Below, one piece after another: positions 6,966-13,401 of a stretch of DNA of 15,210 nt. Source of the DNA: Ignavibacteriaceae bacterium (GTDB lineage Bacteria > Bacteroidota > Ignavibacteria > Ignavibacteriales > Ignavibacteriaceae). The notes beneath the pieces are model-generated. The model was not told the origin of the DNA. It worked only from the letters and a program-made list of their open reading frames with translations, and did no database searches. Numbering within the stretch: position 1 is the first letter of the stretch; each line of letters begins with the position of its first letter. The DNA lies in assembly GCA_023231105.1 (NCBI GenBank), contig JALNWB010000092.1, positions 1 through 15,210 of the forward strand, written 5' to 3'. The position numbers and the translations under genes were made by a program.

Positions 6966-7981
6966 TGTCTATCAAGTTCCTTTAGAATGGCTTCACCCAT
7001 TTCCTTTGTCCCGACGTAATTCGTAGAATTAATATCTTTCGTAACAAACTGTCCGTCTTCAATTACTTTTGAGACAGCTTTTTCAATTCTGTCTGCGGCT
7101 TTATGTTCTTTGATAAAGTTCAACATCATTACGGCGCCCAAAATTAATGCGCATGGATTGGCAATATTTTGTCCAGCAATATCCGGCGCCGAACCGTGCA
7201 CTGCTTCAAAAATTGCAACTCCCTGCCCGATGTTTGCGCCTGGCGCAAAACCTAAACCGCCGACTAAACCGGAAGCTAAATCAGAAAGAATATCACCGAA
7301 TAAATTAGTTGTTACAATCGCGTCAAACTGATTTGGATTCATCACCATTTGCATCGCCATGTTATCAACAATTTTATCTTCATATTTGATCAAAGGATAA
7401 TTGACTGCCACTTCTTTAGAAATATCTAAAAACAAACCACCGGTAAATTTCATAATATTAGCTTTATGAACAACCGTAATTTTTTTTCTGCCGAGAAGTT
7501 GTGTCTGCTCAAAAGCATATTTTAAGATTCGCTCGCAGCCTCTTCTTGTAATAATACCGATCGTTTCTGCGGCAGATCGGCTGCTATCAATATAATGCTC
7601 GATACCGGAATAAAATTCTTCTGTATTTTCACGGAAGATGAGAAGATCAACATTGTCATACCGTGATTTTACGCCTTTAAATGTTTTTGCGGGGCGCTGA
7701 TTAATATAAAGATCAAACTCTTTCCGCAAAGCAACATTAACGCTTCTAAATCCTTTCCCTATCGGCGTTGTTAACGGACCTTTCAACGCCAGTTTATTTC
7801 TTGCAATTGAATCGATAGTCTCTTGCGGAAGCGGATCGCGGTATTTATCCAGCGCTTCCATACCGGCAGACATAATTTCCCAATTGATATCAACTCCGAT
7901 ATGTTTTATAATTTTTAATGCGACATCAGTAATTTCCGGTCCAATTCCATCACCGGGAATTAATGTTATGGTATAACTCAA
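6962..7981 (-). CDS. NAD-type isocitrate/isopropylmalate dehydrogenase family, probably isocitrate dehydrogenase
   Basis: This family performs oxidative decarboxylation of a 2-hydroxy acid in the cytoplasm; isocitrate to 2-oxoglutarate is the likeliest reaction. At 339 residues it is the compact NAD-IDH/IPMDH length. The nucleotide-fold start is TLIPGDGIGPEI (about 6-17). The substrate segment RSVNVALRKEFDLYINQRP (about 79-97) has the Ser-x-Asn-x-x-x-Arg pattern of isocitrate dehydrogenases. RENTEEFYSGIEH (about 117-129) matches IDH3. Metal-binding Asp residues are in NLFGDILSDLASG (about 226-238). HGSAPDIAGQNIANP has Asp where NADP enzymes have Lys-Tyr, pointing to NAD+. The start is TTG with GGAG 7 bases upstream; no in-frame ATG lies nearby. 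Homoisocitrate or isopropylmalate dehydrogenase is the alternative. It is the first gene of the seven-gene operon. Confidence 0.9.
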   Translation of the reverse strand: MSYTITLIPGDGIGPEITDVALKIIKHIGVDINWEIMSAGMEALDKYRDPLPQETIDSIARNKLALKGPLTTPIGKGFRSVNVALRKEFDLYINQRPAKTFKGVKSRYDNVDLLIFRENTEEFYSGIEHYIDSSRSAAETIGIITRRGCERILKYAFEQTQLLGRKKITVVHKANIMKFTGGLFLDISKEVAVNYPLIKYEDKIVDNMAMQMVMNPNQFDAIVTTNLFGDILSDLASGLVGGLGFAPGANIGQGVAIFEAVHGSAPDIAGQNIANPCALILGAVMMLNFIKEHKAADRIEKAVSKVIEDGQFVTKDINSTNYVGTKEMGEAILKELDRQ

Positions 7982-7988
7982 ATTTATT

Positions 7989-7992
7989 CTCC
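7989..7992 (-). promoter_or_regulatory. Ribosome binding site supporting a TTG start
   Basis: GGAG on the minus strand is followed by AATAAAT (7 bases) and then TTG, which begins the dehydrogenase reading frame. The nearest upstream ATG is out of frame and stops after a few codons, so the TTG start is well supported. Confidence 0.7.
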
Positions 7993-8013
7993 GTTAAAAT
8001 TCATTTTGGTGTG

Positions 8014-8021
8014 CAAATATA
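8014..8021 (-). promoter_or_regulatory. Possible Bacteroidota-type -7 element (TATATTTG) for the operon
   Basis: On the minus strand TATATTTG matches the Bacteroidota -7 consensus TAnnTTTG and lies 32 bases before the TTG start of the dehydrogenase gene, leaving room for a short leader. I could not find a well-spaced -33 TTG. The sequence is AT-rich, so chance matches are likely. No convincing match was found for the divergent DJ-1 gene in the same 258-base spacer. Confidence 0.35.
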
Positions 8022-8027
8022 CAAAGA

Positions 8028-8058
8028 AAACATTTCTTCTTTTAGGAACAAACATTTC
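8028..8058. repeat. Pair of 9-base direct repeats, 22 bases apart, in the divergent spacer
   Basis: AAACATTTC occurs at 8028-8036 and 8050-8058, a 22-base period (about two helical turns). The pair lies just upstream of the candidate -7 element of the minus-strand operon. It could be an operator for a regulator binding one face of the helix, or a coincidence in AT-rich DNA. The remainder of 7982-8239 shows only A/T runs and the AAGGAG ribosome binding site of the plus-strand gene. Confidence 0.25.
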
Positions 8059-8239
8059 ACAAGGTTGGTTCATTGAGAGAAAGATTAATATTAACAAAAA
8101 GTCAATTTCACTTTCCAAAATAAAGAATTAGTGGTTTTTAATTTTAATTGTGTTTAATTTTCATCTGAAGATCGGAAACGAAACAACTTAAATTTTATAA
8201 ATTCAAAATATTTCTCAAACAAACAAAAAGGAGTTCAAA

Positions 8240-8821
8240 ATGGCTGCAAAGAAAATTTTAATGTTAGTTGGTGATTTTGTTGAAGATTATGAAGTGATGG
8301 TTCCCTTCCAGGCTTTATTAATGGTTGGTCATACGGTTCATGCAGTTTGCCCTGATAAAAAAGCAGGAGACACGGTTCGTACTGCCGTTCATGATTTTGA
8401 AGGAGACCAGACTTACTCTGAAAAACCGGGACACAACTTTGCGCTCAATGCAACATTTGCAGAAGTAAAAGTTGAAGATTATGACGCACTTGTTATTCCT
8501 GGCGGACGCGCACCGGAATATCTCCGATTAAATGAAAAAGTTTTGGAAATAACCCGATACTTTGCTGGAAAGAATTTGCCAATTGCTGCAATTTGTCACG
8601 GCGCTCAAATTCTTGCAGCAGCAGGAGTTCTTAAAGGAAAAGCGTGCAGCGCTTACCCGGCAGTAGGTCCAGAAGTTACCGAATGTGGTGGGAAATATAT
8701 GAGCATTCCCGTTGATAAAGCATATGTTGATGGTAACCTTGTAACTGCACCAGCCTGGCCCGCTCATCCGGAGTGGCTTGCCAAATTTCTTCAGGTTCTC
8801 GGAACAAAAATCGAATTATAA
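8240..8821 (+). CDS. DJ-1/PfpI family protein, plant DJ-1D-like
   Basis: This 193-residue protein is the only plus-strand gene. A strong AAGGAG site lies 6 bases before the ATG. The nucleophile-elbow cysteine is C119 in AAICHGAQILAAAGVLKG, next to H120, and the partner glutamate is E15 (GDFVEDYE). GGRAPEYL (about 89-96) forms the oxyanion region. HDFEGDQTYSEKPGHNFAL (about 51-69) and YPAVGPEV resemble plant DJ-1D domains, reported as glyoxalase III-type enzymes, more than the shorter bacterial YajL proteins. Expected role: glyoxal/methylglyoxal detoxification or protein-quality control in the cytoplasm. Protease activity, as in the old PfpI name, is less likely. It is monocistronic, ending in a hairpin 17 bases after the stop. 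Confidence 0.92.
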   Translation: MAAKKILMLVGDFVEDYEVMVPFQALLMVGHTVHAVCPDKKAGDTVRTAVHDFEGDQTYSEKPGHNFALNATFAEVKVEDYDALVIPGGRAPEYLRLNEKVLEITRYFAGKNLPIAAICHGAQILAAAGVLKGKACSAYPAVGPEVTECGGKYMSIPVDKAYVDGNLVTAPAWPAHPEWLAKFLQVLGTKIEL

Positions 8822-8838
8822 AATTTAATGATTTATTT

Positions 8839-8870
8839 ACCAGGGACTTGAAACAACAAGTCTCTGGTTT
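8839..8870 (+). terminator. Terminator hairpin between convergent genes, possibly bidirectional
   Basis: ACCAGGGACTTG (8839-8850) pairs with CAAGTCTCTGGT (8857-8868): 12 pairs including one G-T wobble, with loop AAACAA. It is followed on the plus strand by TTTATTTC. The right arm touches the stop codon of the convergent capA gene (8869-8871), so the same stem would form at the 3' end of the capA transcript. There it lacks a clear U run (AAATAAATC follows). Confidence 0.75.
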
Positions 8871-10029
8871 ATTTCACTTGAAGTGATGAGGAATATTTTT
8901 GAAGAATGTGTTTTGAATCTTGAAATGATTGACTCATTTTCAAACTATCTTGATTAGATAAAAACGGATATTCAGTTTTACTTTTAGATGATGGGAGAAT
9001 TACAAACTGATTCTTGCCGGCAATTTTTCCTTTAAACACCCATGTAGGAGTAAAAGAAATATTTTCTAAATGAAGATCGTGTGAAAGAATATCTTTTGTA
9101 ATTTTAAATTGCAGAATTACTCCTACATCCGAATAACGCCACCGCTGATTTGAAATAAAATTACCAAGCGAGTAAGCAACAAAACCGGAATCCAACTTCC
9201 CTTTCAATTTGTCCGAAGAATCTTTCCGAAAAAACTGAACCGGTTGAAGCACATGCGGATGACTCGCAAGAATAATATCCGCACCGGCATCAATAGCGAT
9301 TTGTACAACACTTTTCTGATAACGGTTTGGTTCGTGTTGATATTCTTCCCCAAAATGAAAATAGACTAATACGAAATCAACATCTTGCGATTTTGCTTTT
9401 TGAATATCTCGAACAATGAGCGAATCGGAAATTCTATTTACTAAATAGTTCTTTCTTTTCGGCAAGTAATTCCCATTCATTCCGTAAGTATATGAAACCA
9501 CGGCAAAGCGAATTCCATTTGCGGAAATAATGGTGATTGAATCTCTTTCCTTTTGCGACGAAAAAGTTCCTGTGGAATTTATTTCATTCTTTTTTAATTT
9601 TTCTAAAGTTCGCAGTACTCCAATTTCACCTCTATCCAAACAATGATTATTAGAAGTAAAAAGGAAATTAAATCCGGCTTTCTTGAGTGAAGTAATGTAA
9701 TCTTCCGGAGAATTGAAGTACGGATACCCGGTATAGCTTTTTTCTTTTCCCGCAGTTACGGTTTCAAGATTGCCAAAAACAAAATCGGATGAATCAAAAT
9801 ATTTTCTTATCTCACTGAAGGTAGGCGTAAAATCAAAACTATCAGCGGTGACTTTTGCATATTCAAATTGCGGAGAATGGCACATCAAATCGCCAACCAC
9901 TGAAATAGTAATTGATGTAGTTTTAGGAGCGTTTGTTTGTACTTCTTTTTCATCAAATTGATTTGAAAAATTCAGAAATGCAAACAAAGAAATTGGGAAA
10001 AAGATAAGAATGTTTTTATACTGCGTCAT
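8869..10029 (-). CDS. CapA-family metallophosphatase-like secreted or membrane-anchored protein
   Basis: The product is 386 residues from the ATG at 10029. A hydrophobic stretch (about 6-20, NILIFFPISLFAFLN) acts as signal peptide or anchor. The PGA_cap/calcineurin-like fold motifs follow in order: VVGDLMCHSP (about 44-53), FGNLETVTAG, TSNNHCLDRG, VYFHFGEEYQHEPN, LASHPHVLQP and YSLGNFISNQ. These supply the Asp, Asn and His ligands expected for a two-metal site. The family is named for poly-gamma-glutamate capsule synthesis (CapA/PgsA), but stand-alone members like this one have no proven substrate, and no capB/capC neighbours are present. A TTG start at 10068 with GGAG 6 bases upstream would add 13 residues. 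I prefer 10029 because the TTG lies inside a strong terminator-like stem and the shorter form has a more normal signal peptide. Confidence 0.88.
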   Translation of the reverse strand: MTQYKNILIFFPISLFAFLNFSNQFDEKEVQTNAPKTTSITISVVGDLMCHSPQFEYAKVTADSFDFTPTFSEIRKYFDSSDFVFGNLETVTAGKEKSYTGYPYFNSPEDYITSLKKAGFNFLFTSNNHCLDRGEIGVLRTLEKLKKNEINSTGTFSSQKERDSITIISANGIRFAVVSYTYGMNGNYLPKRKNYLVNRISDSLIVRDIQKAKSQDVDFVLVYFHFGEEYQHEPNRYQKSVVQIAIDAGADIILASHPHVLQPVQFFRKDSSDKLKGKLDSGFVAYSLGNFISNQRWRYSDVGVILQFKITKDILSHDLHLENISFTPTWVFKGKIAGKNQFVILPSSKSKTEYPFLSNQDSLKMSQSFQDSKHILQKYSSSLQVK

Positions 10030-10045
10030 AGAGCTAAAATTTTTT

Positions 10046-10090
10046 AACAAAAAAGAAGGCTGATCCAAAGATTTCTCCGAATCAGCCTTT
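10046..10090 (-). terminator. Strong hairpin plus T-tract between the histone H1-like gene and capA
   Basis: On the minus strand GGCTGATTCGGAG (10087-10075) pairs with CTTTGGATCAGCC (10070-10058) over 13 positions, three of them G-U, with loop AAAT. AAA before and TTC after could extend it by two pairs. TTCTTTTTTGTT follows at once, giving a textbook intrinsic terminator 22 bases after the histone-like stop. It leaves only 16 bases before the capA ATG. The left arm contains GGAG and the right arm the alternative TTG of capA, so a role in translational control is also possible. Confidence 0.8.
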
Positions 10091-10112
10091 GAATAAAATG
10101 AAATGATTTTCG

Positions 10113-10304
10113 TTAAGCTTTAGGAGCTTTGCGTTCTTCTTTTACTTTTTGAATTTCATTTCGAACTTCTTGCGAAAGTTTCTTTAATTCGCTTAAACCT
10201 TTACGCAAGCGGGTTCCGGCAGCTGATTGACCTTTCTCGTAGAATTTTTGAAAATCTACTTCTAATCCTTGAACAGCTTGAACCAATTTTTGGAAATTTT
10301 CCAT
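10113..10304 (-). CDS. Histone H1-like DNA-binding protein (Hc1 family)
   Basis: This is a small 63-residue, lysine-rich, fully helical protein. The segment DFQKFYEKGQSAAGTRLRKG (about 17-36) is typical of the Hc1/histone H1-like family found in Bacteroidota and Chlamydia. It is followed by SELKKLSQEVRNEIQ and a basic tail (KVKEERKAPKA). It should bind DNA non-specifically and help compact the nucleoid. A clear GGAG lies 7 bases before the ATG. The gene starts 30 bases after the iron-sulfur gene stop and is followed by a strong terminator, so it may be both read through from upstream and expressed from its own promoter. Recognition rests on one conserved segment in a short protein, but that segment is characteristic. 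Confidence 0.85.
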   Translation of the reverse strand: MENFQKLVQAVQGLEVDFQKFYEKGQSAAGTRLRKGLSELKKLSQEVRNEIQKVKEERKAPKA

Positions 10305-10334
10305 GAGTTTCTCCTTTTGTTTTTTATTGATTGT

Positions 10335-12332
10335 TTATTTTGAATTTTCCAGAACAATTTCTGCAATATCTTTTACTTGAACTTCTTCAGTTTTTTCATG
10401 AGCTTTTACTCCGTCCGTCATCATGGTCATGCAAAACGGACAAGCCGATGCGATAGTATCTGCATTTGTTGCAAGGGCTTCACGCGTACGTTCTTCGTTG
10501 ATTCTTCCTCCTTCAACATCTTCCAAGAACATTCTTCCGCCACCTGCGCCGCAACAGAAACCACGGCTTTTGTTGCGTTCCATTTCGACAAGTTCAAGTC
10601 CGTTTATTTTTGTTAGCGACTTACGCGGCTCTTCATAAATTCCGTTGTATCTTCCAAGATAACACGAATCGTGATAAGTCACTTTTCTCGTTTTTGCCGG
10701 TTCATCTTTTAATTGAATTTTCCCGGATGAAAGAAATTCCGAGATCATTTCAGTATGATGAATCACTTCATAATTTCCACCGAATTGTTTGAATTCATTT
10801 TTAAGTGAATTAAAACAGTGCGGACAGGAGGTTACAATTTTCTTAACGCCATATCCATTTAAGGTTTCAACATTTTCTTGAACAAGCTGTTGTGCAAGAT
10901 ATTCATTTCCCAAACGTCTTGCTGTATCGCCGTTACATTTTTCTTCCGTACCGAGAATTCTAAAATTAACTCCCGCTTTCTGCATCAATTGCGCAAAAGC
11001 GACAGAAACTTTTTTATAACGGGCGTCATATGAACCCGCACATCCAACCCAGAATAAAATTTCTGCATCCGGATCATCAGCCATAGATTTTACATTCAAT
11101 CCATCCGCCCACAAAGCTCTATCGGCTTGATTAAAAACCCAAGGCGTTCCGTTTGATTCCAAACTTTTGAAAACATTGTTCAACTCATTTGGAAATTCGG
11201 ATTCGGTTAAAACAAGATGCCGCCTCATATCAATTATTGAATCGACATGCTCAATCGTAACGGGACATTCCTGCACACAAGCGCCGCATGTTGTACATTG
11301 CCATAGTTCTTTATCGGAAATATAATGATGAACTAACGTTTTATCAAATATTTCACCATCGGTTTTTCCGGCGATCATTAATGGAGCTTTGTCAAAAGTT
11401 CTCCTCCGGATATCGGTAATTATTTTTCTTGGCGACAAACTTTTTCCGCTGTTTGCAGCTGGACAAACTGACGTACATCTTCCGCATTCCGTGCAAGTGT
11501 AACCGTCTAATATTTGTTTCCAAGATAATTTTTGAAAATCATCCGCGCCGTAATATTCCAACGTTTCATCTTCAAGATTAATTTTCTTCAATCCTTTTTG
11601 ATCATCAAGTTGGGAAAAGAAAACGTTTGGAATTGACGTGAGCACATGTAAATGTTTTGAGTAAGGGAGATAATTTAAAAATCCGAAAACAAAAACAATG
11701 TGCATCCACCAGAACAATTCATATAATGTTTCGGCAGAAGAAGTACTTGCTGAATACAATAATTTTGCCAGCGGAAGCGAGAATGGACGAACTTCAAAAC
11801 TTGCAAGAATAAAATTATTTTTTGCAACATGCGAAATATTCTGTCCGAACATTGCAAGAACAACAAACATGATAAGTGTAAGAATAAAGGCTGCATCACG
11901 CATTCCGTGCTTGTCAACCATCAACCTTGGAACACGCAAAACAAATCTTCTATACAAGGAAAGAAGCACGGCAATCACCACCAAAAGCCCGAATACATCC
12001 TGCGTAAAAGTGATTAAAGAGTAAAACGGTCCGAGAAATGCAAAGCTAATTGGAGTGTAAAATCCTTGAAGAATTGATTCGAGTACGGCAAAAATAAAAA
12101 GCAAGAAACCCCAAAAAATCAAAACGTGCAAAATTCCTGCCGTCGGTTCGCGCATAATTTTTGTTTGCGCAATTGCTATGGTGAATACTTTTTTGAGTCG
12201 TTCACCGATTCTATCAAACCGGTTTTCTTTTTGTCCGAGCAAAAGAAAAGAGATCAATCTTTTTGTGCTGAAAACAAAAAAACCGATTGACGCAAAGAAG
12301 AAAAGAATAAAAATGAAATTCTTTACTGACAT
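10335..12332 (-). CDS. Membrane-bound (Fe-S) oxidoreductase, FadF/HdrD-like
   Basis: This 665-residue protein has three parts. About five N-terminal membrane helices (roughly 4-22, 66-88, 105-126, 147-165 and 204-224), with His69, His211, His227 and His229 as possible heme ligands, resemble NarI/HdrE-like cytochrome b subunits. Two 4Fe-4S motifs follow: CTECGRCTSVCP (C280, C283, C286, C290) and CTTCGACVQECP (C346, C349, C352, C356). Two CCG (DUF224) domains end the protein. In the first, C431, C466 and C503xxC506, the central pair is CN; the second is complete, C557, C593-C594, C631xxC634. The layout matches B. subtilis FadF and proposed electron-transfer-flavoprotein:menaquinone oxidoreductases, which pass electrons from acyl-CoA oxidation to quinone. 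No etfAB is adjacent, so the donor is inferred. It starts 5 bases after bioY. Confidence 0.88.
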   Translation of the reverse strand: MSVKNFIFILFFFASIGFFVFSTKRLISFLLLGQKENRFDRIGERLKKVFTIAIAQTKIMREPTAGILHVLIFWGFLLFIFAVLESILQGFYTPISFAFLGPFYSLITFTQDVFGLLVVIAVLLSLYRRFVLRVPRLMVDKHGMRDAAFILTLIMFVVLAMFGQNISHVAKNNFILASFEVRPFSLPLAKLLYSASTSSAETLYELFWWMHIVFVFGFLNYLPYSKHLHVLTSIPNVFFSQLDDQKGLKKINLEDETLEYYGADDFQKLSWKQILDGYTCTECGRCTSVCPAANSGKSLSPRKIITDIRRRTFDKAPLMIAGKTDGEIFDKTLVHHYISDKELWQCTTCGACVQECPVTIEHVDSIIDMRRHLVLTESEFPNELNNVFKSLESNGTPWVFNQADRALWADGLNVKSMADDPDAEILFWVGCAGSYDARYKKVSVAFAQLMQKAGVNFRILGTEEKCNGDTARRLGNEYLAQQLVQENVETLNGYGVKKIVTSCPHCFNSLKNEFKQFGGNYEVIHHTEMISEFLSSGKIQLKDEPAKTRKVTYHDSCYLGRYNGIYEEPRKSLTKINGLELVEMERNKSRGFCCGAGGGRMFLEDVEGGRINEERTREALATNADTIASACPFCMTMMTDGVKAHEKTEEVQVKDIAEIVLENSK

Positions 12333-12337
12333 TTATA

Positions 12338-12916
12338 CTATTCAGCTTTAGCTTTTTTAAGACCGAAATAGATAGCTGCCGCTGTAAAAACTTTTACAGC
12401 CGTCCAGACGGAAAATATTGCCGCTGCAACTTTAAATGTTTCGGAAAAATTGTGGATGAAAAATGCATTCAAAAAAATTGTTCCTGAAAGAATTATTATT
12501 ACCTCTCCAAGGAACATTGAGGAGACAACAGCAAAGTAATTCTTATATTTTTCAACAAGCAAACCTGTTGCAAAAGCAGCTAAAGGAAATGCCAACAAGA
12601 ATCCTCCGGTTGTACTAAAAAACCGGGCAATTCCAAAACCACTTTCAGGCAAAACAGCAAAAACGGGAAGACCGATTGCTCCGGCGGCTAAATAAAGGAG
12701 TTGACTGTAAGCTCCCTTTTTTGCACCGAGCATTGCACCGGCTAAAACAACAGTCATTGTTTGCAAGGTAAATGGAACAGGTTTTATCGGTATTGTAATT
12801 TGAGCTGCAATCGCTGTTAAAAATGCAAAAGATACGATTCCAAAATATTCTGAAGCAATAATTTTAATCCAAGGGAATGAAAGAGCTTTTGTCTTTCCGT
12901 TATATTTTGTTTGCAT
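12338..12916 (-). CDS. bioY: Biotin transporter BioY (ECF S component)
   Basis: This 192-residue protein has six membrane helices. The BioY signature IPIKPVPFTLQTMTVVLAG (about 43-61) is followed by LGAKKGAYSQLLYLAAGAIGLPVFA (about 63-87). It also has the family segment GFGIARFFSTTGGFLLAFPLAAFATG. BioY binds biotin in the inner membrane and works alone or with the ECF proteins BioM/BioN, which are not nearby. GAGG precedes the ATG. The stop is 5 bases before the iron-sulfur oxidoreductase gene, suggesting co-transcription. The region directly upstream is the inverted-repeat end of the S23 cassette, which probably shapes its promoter. Confidence 0.95.
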   Translation of the reverse strand: MQTKYNGKTKALSFPWIKIIASEYFGIVSFAFLTAIAAQITIPIKPVPFTLQTMTVVLAGAMLGAKKGAYSQLLYLAAGAIGLPVFAVLPESGFGIARFFSTTGGFLLAFPLAAFATGLLVEKYKNYFAVVSSMFLGEVIIILSGTIFLNAFFIHNFSETFKVAAAIFSVWTAVKVFTAAAIYFGLKKAKAE

Positions 12917-12946
12917 GAATTCCTCAATATATTAATGGTTAAAAAA

Positions 12947-12984
12947 AATATCGAATATCGAACAAGGAACAACGAATGTCGAAC
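12947..12984 (+). repeat. Left inverted repeat of the S23 cassette
   Basis: The 38 bases start AATATCGAATATCGAACAAG and are built from short ATCGAA-like units. They match the reverse complement of 13402-13439 at 30 of 38 positions, including uninterrupted runs of 11 (AATATCGAATA) and 10 (GAACAAGGAA). Confidence 0.75.
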
Positions 12985-13019
12985 GAAAAAATGAGAGAAA
13001 ACTATTTTTTCTTCTCATT
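12985..13019 (-). terminator. Compact terminator overlapping the S23 gene stop codon
   Basis: On the minus strand AATGAGAAGAAAA (13019-13007) pairs with TTTTCTCTCATT (13001-12990) over 12 bases with one bulged A. The loop is AATAG, which holds the TAG stop codon. A T run (TTTTC) follows. This would insulate bioY from transcription entering through the S23 gene. Confidence 0.65.
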
Positions 13020-13394
13020 ATTCTTTCTTGATGTTTCAATGCTTTTTACAAATATCGAAACAAGTTCATTGCACTCAATCATTCCTTTATCTATTAAATC
13101 CAATTTATTTGTTAAAGTTACTTTTTTAATAATTTTCAGCGCAATAAAAGTTTCTCTTAATTCTTTTAAAAGAATTTTGAGTTTATGAATGAAATCATTT
13201 CTTGATTCTGTCCCGATAAATCGGGATGCCTCACCGTATAGCAGTGCTGGAGCTGTTCCGGATCTTACCAATTGCCCGGCAATATGATTGCCTGCTCTTG
13301 AAGTATTAAGATTTTCTGTTACTTCAATTATTAATACTGCAAAATCAATCAACCTTTCTTCAAGATTAAAGTTTTTATTTTTACTTTCGTTCAT
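13002..13394 (-). CDS. Four-helix-bundle protein, S23 (23S rRNA-intervening-sequence protein) family
   Basis: This 130-residue all-helical protein shows the family landmarks in order: NLEERLIDFAVLIIEVTENL (about 10-29), TSRAGNHIAGQLVRSGTAPA (about 31-50), YGEA (53-56), ESRNDFIHKLKILLKELRET (63-82) and a Lys-rich tail. The family (PF05635/TIGR02436) is named after proteins encoded within 23S rRNA intervening sequences and is related in fold to the Avd accessory protein of diversity-generating retroelements. Its function is unknown. Between YGEA and ESRNDF this copy reads SRFIGT (57-62), where family members as I recall have about three residues (for example QGA). Those codons coincide with a perfect short palindrome. 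There is no strong ribosome binding site. The right inverted repeat ends 7 bases before the ATG. No rRNA or reverse transcriptase is nearby. Confidence 0.9.
   Translation of the reverse strand: MNESKNKNFNLEERLIDFAVLIIEVTENLNTSRAGNHIAGQLVRSGTAPALLYGEASRFIGTESRNDFIHKLKILLKELRETFIALKIIKKVTLTNKLDLIDKGMIECNELVSIFVKSIETSRKNNEKKK
13211..13226. repeat. Short perfect palindrome inside the S23 reading frame
   Basis: TCCCGAT-AA-ATCGGGA has 7-base arms around a 2-base centre and encodes, on the minus strand, most of the SRFIGT stretch. It is more GC-rich than its surroundings. It resembles dispersed TCCCGATnnATCGGGA palindromes that I recall from intergenic regions of related genomes. No second copy is in this window. 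Confidence 0.7.
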
Positions 13395-13401
13395 ACTTTA
13401 A

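Noticed and set aside
11698..12024. Plus-strand 108-codon open frame inside the iron-sulfur oxidoreductase gene
   Set aside because: It is antisense to the membrane region of a clearly real gene, with no ribosome binding site and no recognisable protein.
12976..13188. Plus-strand open frame across the S23 gene
   Set aside because: It is a shadow of the minus-strand S23 gene and includes part of the inverted repeat and the terminator.
13002..13394. Diversity-generating retroelement accessory protein (Avd)
   Set aside because: The fold is related, but no reverse transcriptase, template repeat or variable repeat is in the window, and the motifs fit S23 better.
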